Positions 52,520 to 61,138 of a DNA stretch of 64,000 nt are shown one piece after another. Source of the stretch: Microtetraspora glauca (GTDB lineage Bacteria; Actinomycetota; Actinomycetes; Streptosporangiales; Streptosporangiaceae). The notes under the pieces are model-generated. The model was not told where the DNA came from and ran no database searches. It was given only the letters and a program-made list of their open reading frames with translations. The stretch covers positions 310,001 through 374,000 of the forward strand of contig BBYL01000008.1 in the NCBI GenBank assembly GCA_001570385.1. Direction: 5' to 3'. Position numbers and translations under genes: made by a program. Each line of letters opens with the position of its first letter. Position 1 is the stretch's first letter.

Positions 52520-52915
52520 TCACGCGACGGCGGTCCCCTCGAGCTCGACCATCAGCTCGGGGATCGCCAGCCGTGTCACCCCGAGCATCGTGGTGGACGG
52601 TGCCACCCCGGCGGCGCCCAACCGCGACGCCAGCACGCCGTAGTGCTCGAAGAGCCGATCGACGTCGGTGGTGTAGACGTTGAGCCGGACGAGGTTCGCG
52701 AGGGACATGCCGGCCTCGCCGAGCACGGCCTCCAGGTTGTCGACGCTCAGCGCCAACTGCGCCGCCATGTCATCGGCATGCTGGGGCTTGCCGTCGCCGC
52801 TCATCGCGGTCTGCCCGGCGCAGTACAGGGTCCGGGTGTGCCCGGAGACGATCTCGCCCTGGTTGTATCCCAGCTCCGTCGACCACGCCCACGGGTTGAC
52901 CGCCGTTCGCTCCAT
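52520..52915 (-). CDS. RidA/YjgF-family protein
   Basis: A 131-aa RidA-type protein, a family of trimeric enamine/imine deaminases. Typical parts are LYCAGQTAMSGDG, VDNLEAVLGEAGMSLANLVR and LNVYTTDVDRLFEHY, and the end PSTTMLGVTRLAIPELMVEL. The canonical Arg of active RidA (in the R-x-x-V/A region before the terminal block) is not clear here, so it may belong to a subgroup with another role. The ATG at 52915 gives the family length; in-frame ATGs at 52960 and 52978 are possible. It is divergent from the WYL regulator. Confidence 0.82.
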   Translation of the reverse strand: MERTAVNPWAWSTELGYNQGEIVSGHTRTLYCAGQTAMSGDGKPQHADDMAAQLALSVDNLEAVLGEAGMSLANLVRLNVYTTDVDRLFEHYGVLASRLGAAGVAPSTTMLGVTRLAIPELMVELEGTAVA

Positions 52916-53010
52916 TGCCACATTCGCTCCATTCGATTCGTCGACGTTATGTACGTCCATCGGCTCGGTAGCCGACATCTTGTTCGTCGTGTCGATGAGC
53001 CTCCCAGCGA

Positions 53011-53035
53011 ATACACGACATCCTGTGTCGTGTAT
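53011..53035. promoter_or_regulatory. 25-bp perfect inverted repeat between RidA and WYL regulator
   Basis: ATACACGACA (53011-53020) and TGTCGTGTAT (53026-53035) are perfect 10-bp arms with a five-base spacer. It ends 17 bases before the WYL regulator ATG and lies upstream of the RidA gene. It is one of the longest perfect operators in the window and the likely site of the WYL protein. Confidence 0.75.
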
Positions 53036-53052
53036 CTCTGTAGAGTTTTCGA

Positions 53053-54027
53053 ATGCGCGCCGACCGGTTGGTCTCGCTGGTGCTGCTGCTGCGGCAGCAC
53101 GGTCGGCTGTCCGCGACCGCGCTGGCCCGCGAGCTTGAGGTATCCACCCGCACCGTGCTGCGCGACATCGAGGCGCTGTCCGCGGCCGGCGTCCCGGTCT
53201 ACGCCGAACGCGGCCGGCACGGCGGTTTCGCGTTGTTACCCGGTTTCCGGACCGAGCTCACCGGACTGAACCACGACGAGGCCCTTGCCCTGCTGATCGC
53301 CGGATCGCGGCGCGGCGCGCAGGCATTCGGTCTCGGCTCGGCGCTCGCTTCGGCGATGCTCAAGGTGGTTGACGCGCTGCCCGAAAGCTATCGGGACACC
53401 GCCGCCGACGCGGCCGAGCGATTGCTCATCGACCCGGAGACCGACCTCCTCTCGCGTCGGCTGGTCGCTGAGGAGGTGCCTGACACCGTAGTGGCCGAGG
53501 TCCGGCGCGCGGTGCTCGCCGGACACAAGCTGCGCATCCACTACGCGGCTGTGGACCAGACCCCTAAGTGGCGCACGGTGGACCCGATCGGCCTGGTCAC
53601 CGTTCGCGACCGGGGCTACTTGTTGGCCACGAGGTCTGGCGCGGACCGCACCTACCGGCTGTCCCGGATCTCGGCCGCCAAAGAACTCGCCGAACCCGCA
53701 CAGCGACCAGACCGGGTCGATCTGGACCGGGCCTGGCAGGAACGCGGCACGCGGTTTCGGGCCGGCGGCGACCAAGTCACCGTGCTGGTACGGGTGGACC
53801 CGGCGCGGCGGGAGGACCTGGTGGACACCGCGCTGGCCGTCCGCACCGAAGAAGCCGACTCAGATGGCTGGCTGCGGCTGGAGGTGACCTTCCAAGATCC
53901 GAGACACGCCGAATGGGCGCTGTGGCAGCTCACCACGAACGCGGAAGCCCTGGCCCCGCAGTGGTTGCGCGACTCCCTGCGCAACCGCGCCGCCGCGATC
54001 GCCGCCCGCTACGGAGTGTCATCCTGA
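53053..54027 (+). CDS. YafY-like HTH regulator with WYL domain
   Basis: A 324-aa regulator. The N-terminal HTH is SLVLLLRQHGRLSATALARE with ELEVSTRTVLRDIEALSAAG, the middle WYL domain has LRIHYAAVDQTPKWRTVDPI with GYLLATRSGADRTYRLSRIS, and the C-terminal WCX region has LEVTFQDPRHAEWALWQLTT. WYL domains bind ligands such as nucleotides or nucleic acids. The ATG is at 53053. The 10-bp-arm inverted repeat just upstream suggests autoregulation and control of the divergent RidA gene. Confidence 0.9.
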   Translation: MRADRLVSLVLLLRQHGRLSATALARELEVSTRTVLRDIEALSAAGVPVYAERGRHGGFALLPGFRTELTGLNHDEALALLIAGSRRGAQAFGLGSALASAMLKVVDALPESYRDTAADAAERLLIDPETDLLSRRLVAEEVPDTVVAEVRRAVLAGHKLRIHYAAVDQTPKWRTVDPIGLVTVRDRGYLLATRSGADRTYRLSRISAAKELAEPAQRPDRVDLDRAWQERGTRFRAGGDQVTVLVRVDPARREDLVDTALAVRTEEADSDGWLRLEVTFQDPRHAEWALWQLTTNAEALAPQWLRDSLRNRAAAIAARYGVSS

Positions 54028-54212
54028 GAGTCGTCGCCTTCTGCGGGCCGCCGCCGACGCGATTCGGACCGCTCCATACTGGTAGGTGCCAAGCGCGCCG
54101 AAAGACGTGTGCGCAACGCGCGGCGCTGCCTTGTGGCAGACGGTCATAGTCCATTCGTCCGAACACCTCAACCTCTTGACGGTTGCCGTCGGCATCAGCG
54201 GCAGGAAGCTGG

Positions 54213-54578
54213 TCAGTAGCTGAAAGTGGTCGCGCCCTCGTCGCCGATCCACTGCCACATCGGGATGGTCCCGCCCAATTCCGCGCCCTCGATGAGCCGC
54301 TGCCTGTCGAGCGCGCGCGCCTCGAAGCAGATCGGGCAGACGAAGTATCGCCCGCCTGCCTTGGCGTACCGGGCTACGAGGTCGGCCAGTGGAGGACAGC
54401 CGTCACATGCGACTGCGGTGGCGACGCCGTCCAGGGCCAGCCGGGTTGCTTCCTTGGTAAGGAACATGAGCGTGGGACGGCCCTGCTCGGCCGCGCCGAG
54501 CGCGACCAGGAACGCCACAGTGACCCGCTCAGGGTCCTCCAGTCCGGTTGTCAGGCTGATGACAGCTTTTCCGGCCAT
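54213..54578 (-). CDS. DsrE/DsrF-family protein
   Basis: A 121-aa DsrE-like protein. AVISLTTGLEDPERVTVAFL is the family's N-terminal strand-helix, and the two Cys pairs ACDGCPPLADL and FVCPICFEARAL are placed as in predicted peroxiredoxin-like or sulfur-relay members. The ATG at 54578 has AAGGAGA six bases upstream. It probably handles sulfane sulfur or acts as a small redox protein; this is a family inference. It lies 145 bases downstream of the AhpD-like gene on the same strand. Confidence 0.82.
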   Translation of the reverse strand: MAGKAVISLTTGLEDPERVTVAFLVALGAAEQGRPTLMFLTKEATRLALDGVATAVACDGCPPLADLVARYAKAGGRYFVCPICFEARALDRQRLIEGAELGGTIPMWQWIGDEGATTFSY

Positions 54579-54723
54579 GATCTTCTCCTTGTCCTTCGTC
54601 GAGAGCATGTATCGGGCCAGTGAGTCAGGGAGCGGGTAGCGGTCCACCACGCCGTCGGCGAACCTGCCCGCTCGGCGCCGGGCCAGTTGGTGGAAGTCAT
54701 CGGGACATCCAGAGCGGATTGAG

Positions 54724-55317
54724 CTACGAGCCGCCTGCGTCGTCCCGCTGGCGTGTAAAGGCCTCATCGGTTGCCCCGACGGCCGCCCGGACATCTGGAG
54801 GCAACTCGCGGAAGACCGGATCCGGGACGGCGCCGACCGCGGACAGGATGCCGCTGAAGAACCGGCGCAGACAGACCGCGAGGACGATCTGGAAGATGTC
54901 GGCATCGGTCAGGCCGTGCCCGCGTAGGACCGCGATGTCCCCCTCAGTCACGCCGGCGGGATCGGCGGCGACGCGGTCCGCGAAGTCCATGGCCGCCACA
55001 TCCGCCGGCGCCAGCCCCGCATCGTGATGGTCAGCCATGATCGCCCGCAGGGCCACGTCATCGTAGAACCGCTCAAGCAGCGCGGCCGCGTGCGCGAGAC
55101 CGCAGTACGTGGAACCGAGGCGGCGGGCGGCCGTCAGGGTGACCAGTTCGTACCGACGCGGATCCATACCGGCCCTGACCACCTCCCCGAGCCGCAGCCA
55201 TGCGTGATAAACCTCAGGCCGCAGTGCCAGCACCCTCAGATAGTTGGGCACGTATCCCCGGGCGGGCCGCTCAGCTTCGTAAAGGGGTGATTCGCCAGGT
55301 GTGCTGAGAAAACTCAT
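54724..55317 (-). CDS. Carboxymuconolactone decarboxylase/AhpD-like protein
   Basis: A 197-aa protein of the AhpD/CMD superfamily, close to uncharacterised peroxidase-related members. The motif ELVTLTAARRLGSTYCGLAH replaces the AhpD CxxC by a single Cys followed by His after three residues, so it cannot work as the classic disulfide reductase. VPNYLRVLALRPEVYHAWLR at the N-terminus and TDADIFQIVLAVCLRRFFSG are also typical. The ATG at 55317 follows a purine-rich AAGGGGGAGAC. Confidence 0.82.
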   Translation of the reverse strand: MSFLSTPGESPLYEAERPARGYVPNYLRVLALRPEVYHAWLRLGEVVRAGMDPRRYELVTLTAARRLGSTYCGLAHAAALLERFYDDVALRAIMADHHDAGLAPADVAAMDFADRVAADPAGVTEGDIAVLRGHGLTDADIFQIVLAVCLRRFFSGILSAVGAVPDPVFRELPPDVRAAVGATDEAFTRQRDDAGGS

Positions 55318-55390
55318 GTCTCCCCCTTGGGACGGCATCTCAGCGCAGAACGGTAGGTCCTCGCGACGATCCGCGATTGGGGAGAATTCC

Positions 55391-57976
55391 CTATTTTGCC
55401 GGCTTCCGGACTAGGTTCAGCCGGTGCGCCGCAGCAACCGCCTGGCCCCGGTTGGCCACACCGAGCTTGTCCAGCACCGCGGAAACGTGGTGGTCGACGG
55501 TTTTGACCGACAACGACAGGTGCCCGGCTATCTCGGCATTGGACAGCCCTTCGGCCAGCAGCGCGAGCACCTCCGCCTGGCGCAGCGTAAGGCCGCCGGG
55601 ATTGGCGGCCGTCGTCCGGCGAGGGCCACGCGGCACCTGAGTGAAACCGCGCCTTCTCAGCTCCGCCCGCAACCGCGCCGCCACCCGCGCGGCCCCCAGC
55701 TCGTCCAGGACCCGCAAGGCTTCGGCCGCAGCGCCCTGATCGCCGCCCGCCAGTGCCTCGACGCGCATATACGCCGCCCCGCGCCGCGCCCACTCCGCGG
55801 CCGCGCCGGCCCAGTCTTCGTCGATCATCAGCTGGTACGGCCGGGCGCCCGCACCGGGCAACCCGGCATCACCGGCCCGCCACAACCGGTAGGCCAACTC
55901 CCCGATGTAAACCGAATGGTTCGCCCTGACGGCCAGGTCCAGGCCGTGCCGGGCCTCCTCGGCGGCACGCCTGGCATCGCCGTACAGCAGGAAGTACTCC
56001 GAGCGGGCCGCCGCCACCGGGCAGACCCGCTGCACCTCACCGGTGCGTTCGGCCTGGCGGGCGGCCTCGTCGAGCGTGACCCGCGCCTCGCGTTCGCCAC
56101 GGGCCGCCTGAATCCGGCCCCGCGCCAGCAGCGCGGGAACCACCGCGACCCCGGCTCGGACCGGCCGATCCAGTGCCGCGTCCGCGTCGGCCAGAGCGCC
56201 GGCCCAGTCACACCGCACCAGCCGCACCCCCGCTCGCACCCCGAGCAGGTACTGGACGTAGCCGTCGAGGTCCTGTTGGGTGGCGTACGCCAGCGCATGT
56301 TCGACCGCCGGCGCGGCGGCTTCGTACTCGGCCAGTTGCACCAGCGAGGTCGCCAGGTTGACGAGTGCCCGAGCCGCGTGATCGGCCAGCCCGAGGGTTG
56401 AGGCGCGCTCGTGCACCTCCCGCAGCGCCGCCGCCGCGGTTTCATCACCGCCCGTGAGCCGGGCGGTGCTCACGTTGATCTCAGCGTGGACGGAGGTCTC
56501 CACATCCCCCAGCCGAACGGCCAGAGTTCGCGCCCGCTCTCCCCACGAGATGGCCGCCTCCCCCTCGCCCGCAAGCATGTGCAACTGGGACCGGTTGCTG
56601 TAGGCCATGGCCAGTTGCCGGCCCGGCAGTTCGGTCTCGAGGACGGTGATCGCCCGCGCGGCCGCCTCCCAGGCCTGCCCCGCGTTCCCCGCCCACCAGG
56701 CCAACCGCGAGGTCCAGCGCAGGTTCTCACCGACCTGTTCGGGTTGCCGCAGACTCTCCCGTACGGCCAGCGCCGCCCACCGGGCCTGCAATCCCTCCTC
56801 CGCCAGCCCGGCCAGGTACGCCTGGAACGCGTAGGCCTCCAGCAGCTCGGCCTGCTGCTGGTCCGGTAGCCGGTCCGCGTACACGGCCGCTGACCGATAG
56901 TGTGCCGTCGCCTCTCGATGGGCGCCCTGCCGGGCGGCGCCGGCCCCCGCCACCTGCCCGTACCGAAGGACCGCGGCCTCGTCCCCCGCTTGCGTAGCGT
57001 GGTGGACCAGGCGGCCTGGGTCGACCCCGGGGACCCCGGCCAGCACGCCCAGCACCCGCCGGTGCAGCGCGGCGCGGCGCGCGGGCGACAGCGCGTCCTC
57101 CACCGCACTCCGCAGCAACTCGTGACGGTACGACACGCCGTCACCGGACGGCACGAGCACCCCGGCGTCGACGCACATGTCGACCAGGTCCGGCACTCCC
57201 GCCACAACGGCGGCGTCGGCGCGAGTCGGGATCACCGACACCAGGTGGGCCAGCTCCCGGGCGGGCCGCGGCAACAGCCGCAGCCGGTCCAGGACGAGGT
57301 CCTGCACGGTGGCCGGCACCGCCCGCCCCTCCGCCTTCAACAGTTCGGTCACCAGCAACGGGTTACCGCCGGACAACTGGTAGACCAGCTCCGGATCCCG
57401 CCCGGTCCGGTATGCCTGATCCGCCACGCACTCCCGCGACAGCGGCGACAGCGACACGCGTCGCGTGATCGCGCCGGGCAGGGTCGCAAGGGCGCCTCGC
57501 AGGGGGTGCTCGGCACCCACCTCATCGTCACGGTAGGTCACCACGAACAGGGCCGGCATCCGGCCTATCCGTCGGCCCGACCAGATCAGCCAGTCGAGTG
57601 TGGCCTCGTCAGCCCAGTGGGCGTCCTCCACGACGACGACCGGGCGCGGGCGCTGCGGCGGGCCGGAGATCTCGTCCAGAAACGCCGTGAAGAGCTCCTC
57701 CTGCGTGGCGCCGGCGTTCAGTCGCTCGGCCAGGACGCCTCTGGTCTGGCGGCCGATGTCGTGCAGGGGACCAAGGGCCCGTGGGGTGATCAACCGGTCG
57801 CAGCCGCCCCAGAGCACCCACGCCGCCGGCCCGCATCGCCGGACGAACTCGGTCACGAGCACGGACTTGCCGATCCCGGCCTCGCCGGCCACCACCGCCA
57901 CGCGACCGCCGCGGGCGCTCTCACGCAGAAGGTCGCCGAGGAGATCCAGCGTCCCGGAACGCTCCCACAGCTCCAT
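55391..57976 (-). CDS. Large LuxR (LAL-type) regulator with AAA ATPase domain
   Basis: An 861-aa STAND regulator. Walker A is GEAGIGKSVLV and Walker B is RPVVVVEDAHWADEATLDWL, followed by SLSPLSRECVADQA, a long TPR-like helical region (about 330-760), and a C-terminal LuxR HTH with LTLRQAEVLALLAEGLSNAE and LSVKTVDHHVSAVLDKLGVA. These proteins activate secondary-metabolite or catabolic genes on binding a ligand. The ATG is at 57976. It is 72 bases upstream of the AhpD-like gene and on the same strand, so it may act on it and the DsrE gene. Confidence 0.92.
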   Translation of the reverse strand: MELWERSGTLDLLGDLLRESARGGRVAVVAGEAGIGKSVLVTEFVRRCGPAAWVLWGGCDRLITPRALGPLHDIGRQTRGVLAERLNAGATQEELFTAFLDEISGPPQRPRPVVVVEDAHWADEATLDWLIWSGRRIGRMPALFVVTYRDDEVGAEHPLRGALATLPGAITRRVSLSPLSRECVADQAYRTGRDPELVYQLSGGNPLLVTELLKAEGRAVPATVQDLVLDRLRLLPRPARELAHLVSVIPTRADAAVVAGVPDLVDMCVDAGVLVPSGDGVSYRHELLRSAVEDALSPARRAALHRRVLGVLAGVPGVDPGRLVHHATQAGDEAAVLRYGQVAGAGAARQGAHREATAHYRSAAVYADRLPDQQQAELLEAYAFQAYLAGLAEEGLQARWAALAVRESLRQPEQVGENLRWTSRLAWWAGNAGQAWEAAARAITVLETELPGRQLAMAYSNRSQLHMLAGEGEAAISWGERARTLAVRLGDVETSVHAEINVSTARLTGGDETAAAALREVHERASTLGLADHAARALVNLATSLVQLAEYEAAAPAVEHALAYATQQDLDGYVQYLLGVRAGVRLVRCDWAGALADADAALDRPVRAGVAVVPALLARGRIQAARGEREARVTLDEAARQAERTGEVQRVCPVAAARSEYFLLYGDARRAAEEARHGLDLAVRANHSVYIGELAYRLWRAGDAGLPGAGARPYQLMIDEDWAGAAAEWARRGAAYMRVEALAGGDQGAAAEALRVLDELGAARVAARLRAELRRRGFTQVPRGPRRTTAANPGGLTLRQAEVLALLAEGLSNAEIAGHLSLSVKTVDHHVSAVLDKLGVANRGQAVAAAHRLNLVRKPAK

Positions 57977-57995
57977 GCGAACGATAGTAAAGTCA

Positions 57996-58028
57996 AAACG
58001 CCCCGGGGCATGATCGCTCGGGGCGTTT
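57996..58028 (-). terminator. Rho-independent terminator after a tRNA-Phe 3' half
   Basis: AAACGCCCCG (57996-58005) and CGGGGCGTTT (58019-58028) pair perfectly over 10 bp. On the minus strand the stem is followed by TTTTGACTTT. It sits 18 bases beyond the 3' end of the tRNA-like sequence, where the terminator of a tRNA gene is expected. Confidence 0.8.
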
Positions 58029-58045
58029 GGGCTGTTCAGAGAATG

Positions 58046-58092
58046 TGGTCAGGGGCAGGTTCGAACTGCCGACCGTCCGCTTTTCAGCCGGA
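58046..58092 (-). pseudogene. tRNA-Phe 3' half (probable attachment-site duplicate)
   Basis: Read on the minus strand, 58092-58046 gives an anticodon arm with loop CTGAAAA (anticodon GAA, Phe), a variable region, a perfect T-arm (GGCAG, TTCGAAC, CTGCC), the acceptor strand CCTGACC and a discriminator A. The anticodon stem has one mismatched pair (TCCGG/GCGGA). The sequence upstream cannot form a D-arm or a matching 5' acceptor strand, so only the 3' half is present. This is what integration of a mobile element into a tRNA-Phe gene leaves at its far end. Confidence 0.7.
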
Positions 58093-58235
58093 CCAACCGC
58101 GCCGTGACCTCCTCGGCCCGGCCCCGCCTGTCGCAGCGCGGTGCCCAGCCTTGCTGGGTACCCCAAGGCCATGGCGATCGGGTGGGCGCGCAGCTCGCAC
58201 CTACCGGATCCCGGCCGCCGATCGATCCGTTGCGG

Positions 58236-59036
58236 TCAGCCGGGTGTGGTGATTCTCCAGTGGTAGCCGTCGGGGTCGGTGCAGTGCCCGGCGTAATCAC
58301 CCCGGTCGGTTCGGGCCGCTGCGGCGGTGACCCGGCCGCCGGCAGAGTCTGCGGCGGCGAGAAGAGCGTCGACGTCGTCACGGGAAGCGGCGATGTGGGT
58401 GAGTACGAGCGCCGAGAAGCCGTCGCCGTGCTCGTCGACGCCGGCGTCCTTGGCGAGGGCTTTGCGTGGCAGCAGGCCCAGCCGACACACGCCGTCGGCG
58501 ATGGCGAAATCGAGGAATTTGTCGCCGTAGTCGTGGTTGACGCTCATGCCCAGCGTCTCATAGAACGCCCTGGATGCCATCGGCTTGGCGACGCCGAGGT
58601 AGATGGCGGTCTCGGTCGGCTTCGGCGGGTCGGGGACAGGATCGGTGTCCTTCTTGGAGGCCGCAGCCAGCTTCCACACGGCCCCGTCCGGTGCCTGGTA
58701 GACGGCGGTGAACTCACCGAAGAGCTGCTTCCTCGCCGGCTTGATGACCGTCGCGCCCTTGGCTGTGGCGGCATCGAGAAGGGCCTTGACTTCGGCGGGC
58801 TGGTTGACGATGGAGGACAGGACGTAGCCACGGAAACCCAAGGTCGCCGGGTCCGTACAGGAGTCGGTGGCAAGCGCGTCGATCTGGCAGAGGGCGAGCT
58901 GCCCGGTGCCGTGAAGGTCGAGGCCGGCGGTGTGGTCGTTGTCCGTGGCCGTGGCTGAGAACGCGGACGTGTAGAAGGCACGTGCGGCTTCTACCTGCGG
59001 TACACCGAGAGTGATGATGTCGACAGAGAGCGGCAT
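58236..59036 (-). CDS. Tandem VOC (glyoxalase-fold) protein
   Basis: A 266-aa protein with two VOC domains. The first starts SVDIITLGVPQVEAARAFYT and ends in FGEFTAVYQAPDGAVWKLAA; the second has AIYLGVAKPMASRAFYETLG and ends in GDYAGHCTDPDGYHWRITTP. The metal positions (His/Glu on the outer strands) are not fully conserved, so the catalytic role is uncertain; many such proteins bind drugs such as bleomycin. The ATG at 59036 has AGGAACC upstream. It is followed on the left by the tRNA fragment. Confidence 0.83.
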   Translation of the reverse strand: MPLSVDIITLGVPQVEAARAFYTSAFSATATDNDHTAGLDLHGTGQLALCQIDALATDSCTDPATLGFRGYVLSSIVNQPAEVKALLDAATAKGATVIKPARKQLFGEFTAVYQAPDGAVWKLAAASKKDTDPVPDPPKPTETAIYLGVAKPMASRAFYETLGMSVNHDYGDKFLDFAIADGVCRLGLLPRKALAKDAGVDEHGDGFSALVLTHIAASRDDVDALLAAADSAGGRVTAAAARTDRGDYAGHCTDPDGYHWRITTPG

Positions 59037-59098
59037 CAGGTGGTTCCTCCGTGCTTTCGGGGGTCGCTTGTGTCGGTCTGAGAGTCGTGCGGGCTGGC

Positions 59099-59512
59099 TC
59101 AGGCAGGTGCGCTGGTTATGCGGATGAGATTGCCGGCGGGATCACGGAAGGCGCAGTCACGGACTCCGTAGTCCTGGTCGATGGGTTCCTGGACCACATC
59201 GGCACCTGCGGCCTGCAGACGGTCGAACAGCCCGTTGAGGTCGTCGGTGGCCAGCGTGACGGCGGTGTAGGCGCCCTTGGTGATGAGTTCCAAGATGGTG
59301 CGGCGCTCCTCATCGGTGATGCCCGGATCGGCCGCCGGCGGGTGCAGCACGATGGAGGTGCCGGGCTGTCCGACCGGGCCGACGGTGATCCACCGCATGT
59401 CTTCGTAGCCCGCATCGGCCCGGACCTCGAAGCCCAGGACGTCGCGATAGAAACCTAGAGCGGCCTCGGGGTCGGTGTGCGGGAGGAAGACGTGCTGAAT
59501 GGTGACGTTCAT
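59099..59512 (-). CDS. VOC-family (glyoxalase-like) protein
   Basis: A 137-aa single VOC domain. The strands include HVFLPHTDPEAALGFYRDVL and FEVRADAGYEDMRWITVGPV, and the end is YGVRDCAFRDPAGNLIRI, the typical final metal-Glu region. The ATG at 59512 fits the domain start; the frame continues upstream without similarity. It lies between the tandem VOC gene and an AraC activator on the same strand, an association common in soil actinobacteria. Confidence 0.85.
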   Translation of the reverse strand: MNVTIQHVFLPHTDPEAALGFYRDVLGFEVRADAGYEDMRWITVGPVGQPGTSIVLHPPAADPGITDEERRTILELITKGAYTAVTLATDDLNGLFDRLQAAGADVVQEPIDQDYGVRDCAFRDPAGNLIRITSAPA

Positions 59513-59532
59513 GCCCGGCACGCTACGCATGA

Positions 59533-59976
59533 CTACCGGGCGCGGGCTTCTCGATTCTTGACCGGTCTGGTCACCTGCTTGCTCAGACACGGCGGAATAC
59601 CCGCTGCGGCCTGGGAATGGTCACGCCGGTAGACGCTCGGCGGCACGCCGACCAGTCCGGTGAACCTCGTACTGAACGTGCCCAGTGAGGAGAAACCCAC
59701 CTCGAAACACACTTCCGTGACGCTGAGGTCTCCGCGGCGCAGCAGCGTCATCGCCCGTTCGATCCGCCGGGTCATCAGATACGAGTACGGAGACTCACCG
59801 TAGATGCGACGGAACTCTCGGCACAGGTGCCCGACCGACATGTGCGCCCCAGCGGCCAGCGCCTGGAGGTTCAGCGGCTTGGCGTACTCACGATCGATCC
59901 GGTCGCGGACACGACGGATCACGGCGATGTCATGCAACCGTTGCGCCTCCGCACGCCCGAGACCCATGCGCACCAT
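59533..59976 (-). CDS. AraC-type regulator consisting only of the DNA-binding domain
   Basis: A 147-aa protein containing little more than the two HTH units of the AraC/XylS family: NLQALAAGAHMSVGHLCREF with SYLMTRRIERAMTLL, then LSVTEVCFEVGFSSLGTFST and RFTGLVGVPPSVYRR. There is no ligand-binding domain, as in SoxS/MarA-type regulators. The ATG at 59976 follows AGGTGG. It is directly upstream of the VOC gene (59512) on the same strand and probably activates it. Confidence 0.87.
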   Translation of the reverse strand: MVRMGLGRAEAQRLHDIAVIRRVRDRIDREYAKPLNLQALAAGAHMSVGHLCREFRRIYGESPYSYLMTRRIERAMTLLRRGDLSVTEVCFEVGFSSLGTFSTRFTGLVGVPPSVYRRDHSQAAAGIPPCLSKQVTRPVKNREARAR

Positions 59977-60147
59977 CGTTCCACCTCGCCTGCCGCGCGG
60001 GCCACAGCCAGCAGTGTGAGCCCGTGCGACGAGGTGTGTCCCAGAAGCACGGGGCGAGCATCGATCAAGAATCGAGAAGCGCCGGCTTCGCGGCACGGCT
60101 AGCGTCACAAGCACTTCACACCAATGACGACGAGGAGAGTGACAGCG

Positions 60148-60612
60148 GTGAGCGCGGACATCAGCGCGGAGAGCAAGAAAAGCACGGACGGTTTCTCCGA
60201 GGAAGAGCGTGCTGCCATCAAGCAGCGCGCCGCGGAACTGAAGAAGGAGGCGAACCGCGGTCGTGGCGACAAGGCAGCCGCCGAGGAACTCGATGTGCTG
60301 TCGAAGATCGCGGAGATGGAGCCGTCGGACCGCACAATGGCCGAACGCATCCACGCCATTGTCACCACCAACGCCCCAGAGCTGTCGCCGAAGCTGTGGT
60401 ACGGACAGCCGGCCTACGCCAGAAAGGGGAAGGTTGTGTGCTTCTTCCGTAGCGGGAACACGGACAAAGAGCCCTACTCAACCTTCGGCTTCACCGCCGA
60501 AGCAAACCTCGCCGACGACAGCGGCCTGTGGCCCACGTCCTTCGCTGTGACCGAGTTGAGCGACGAAGCCGCGAAGACGATCATCGCCCTCGTCAAGAAG
60601 GCCGTGAGCTGA
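60148..60612 (+). CDS. DUF1801 (YdhG/Fra-like) protein
   Basis: A 154-aa protein of the DUF1801 family, which includes the frataxin-like iron chaperone Fra. The C-terminal core LSPKLWYGQPAYARKGKVVC with the terminal TELSDEAAKTIIALVKKAVS is typical; the N-terminal 60 residues are charged and helical. The GTG at 60148 is chosen because GAGGAGA lies 8 bases upstream; the ATG at 60124 would add eight residues but has no ribosome binding site. It is divergent from the AraC gene. Confidence 0.82.
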   Translation: MSADISAESKKSTDGFSEEERAAIKQRAAELKKEANRGRGDKAAAEELDVLSKIAEMEPSDRTMAERIHAIVTTNAPELSPKLWYGQPAYARKGKVVCFFRSGNTDKEPYSTFGFTAEANLADDSGLWPTSFAVTELSDEAAKTIIALVKKAVS

Positions 60613-61138
60613 GGCACCGCCTCGACGGTAGAGGGTATGCCGATTGAACCGACTCAGCGAGGCACAGCGAAAGCGCGGGAGCCGACGCCGCACTTCGCCT
60701 GGGAGCGCGCCTGATGGGCGCGGGCTCGTGAGGTCGCCGGGCGGTTGGAAGAGGGGCACAACGACTACAACACGAGTTCGGACCGGCCAACGTCGCGGTT
60801 CACGAGGTGGCAGCGGCGGTCGAGTTGGGAGACGCCGGTCACACGCTCCGGGACGTGACCGCGTCGCAGACGGGCACGCTTACCTACCCACTGCCCGGCG
60901 GGCCGCGTAGCGGGCCGCCTTCAAAGACGTAGAGAAAGTTCCCATCCGCCACTCCTGAACCGTCTGTCTTACCTCGGCTGATGCTTGACACTGCGGCCAC
61001 GGTTGATGGTTGAGATGATCAATCCGGAGTGGGGCCGGGGGTGCGACTCGCGGCATGAGCGTGCATCCGATCATGGAGGATCGGCGGTGCGGCCGCCTAC
61101 ACCGGGCGACGTAGCCGTAGTCGGCGATGGCTCACGGC
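60613..61138. other. 526-bp region with a regulator gene remnant
   Basis: No intact gene. The middle (60715-60932) carries a frameshifted piece of an XRE-type regulator. The rest, between the fragment and the stop of the barstar-domain gene at 61139, holds short unrelated readings only. Confidence 0.5.
60715..60932 (+). pseudogene. Frameshifted C-terminal remnant of an XRE/MBF1-type regulator
   Basis: One frame gives AREVAGRLEEGHNDYNT up to about 60776, and the next frame continues FGPANVAVHEVAAAVELGDA then GHTLRDVTASQ. Together they match the region DYxTxFGPTNVALHxVxxAVELGDA found in the C-terminal half of many actinobacterial helix-turn-helix regulators. Both the N-terminal HTH and the true C-terminus are lost. 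Confidence 0.75.

Noticed and set aside
58046..58120. Call as a complete, functional tRNA-Phe gene.
   Set aside because: The 5' half cannot form the D-arm or pair with the acceptor 3' strand, and the anticodon stem has a mismatch.
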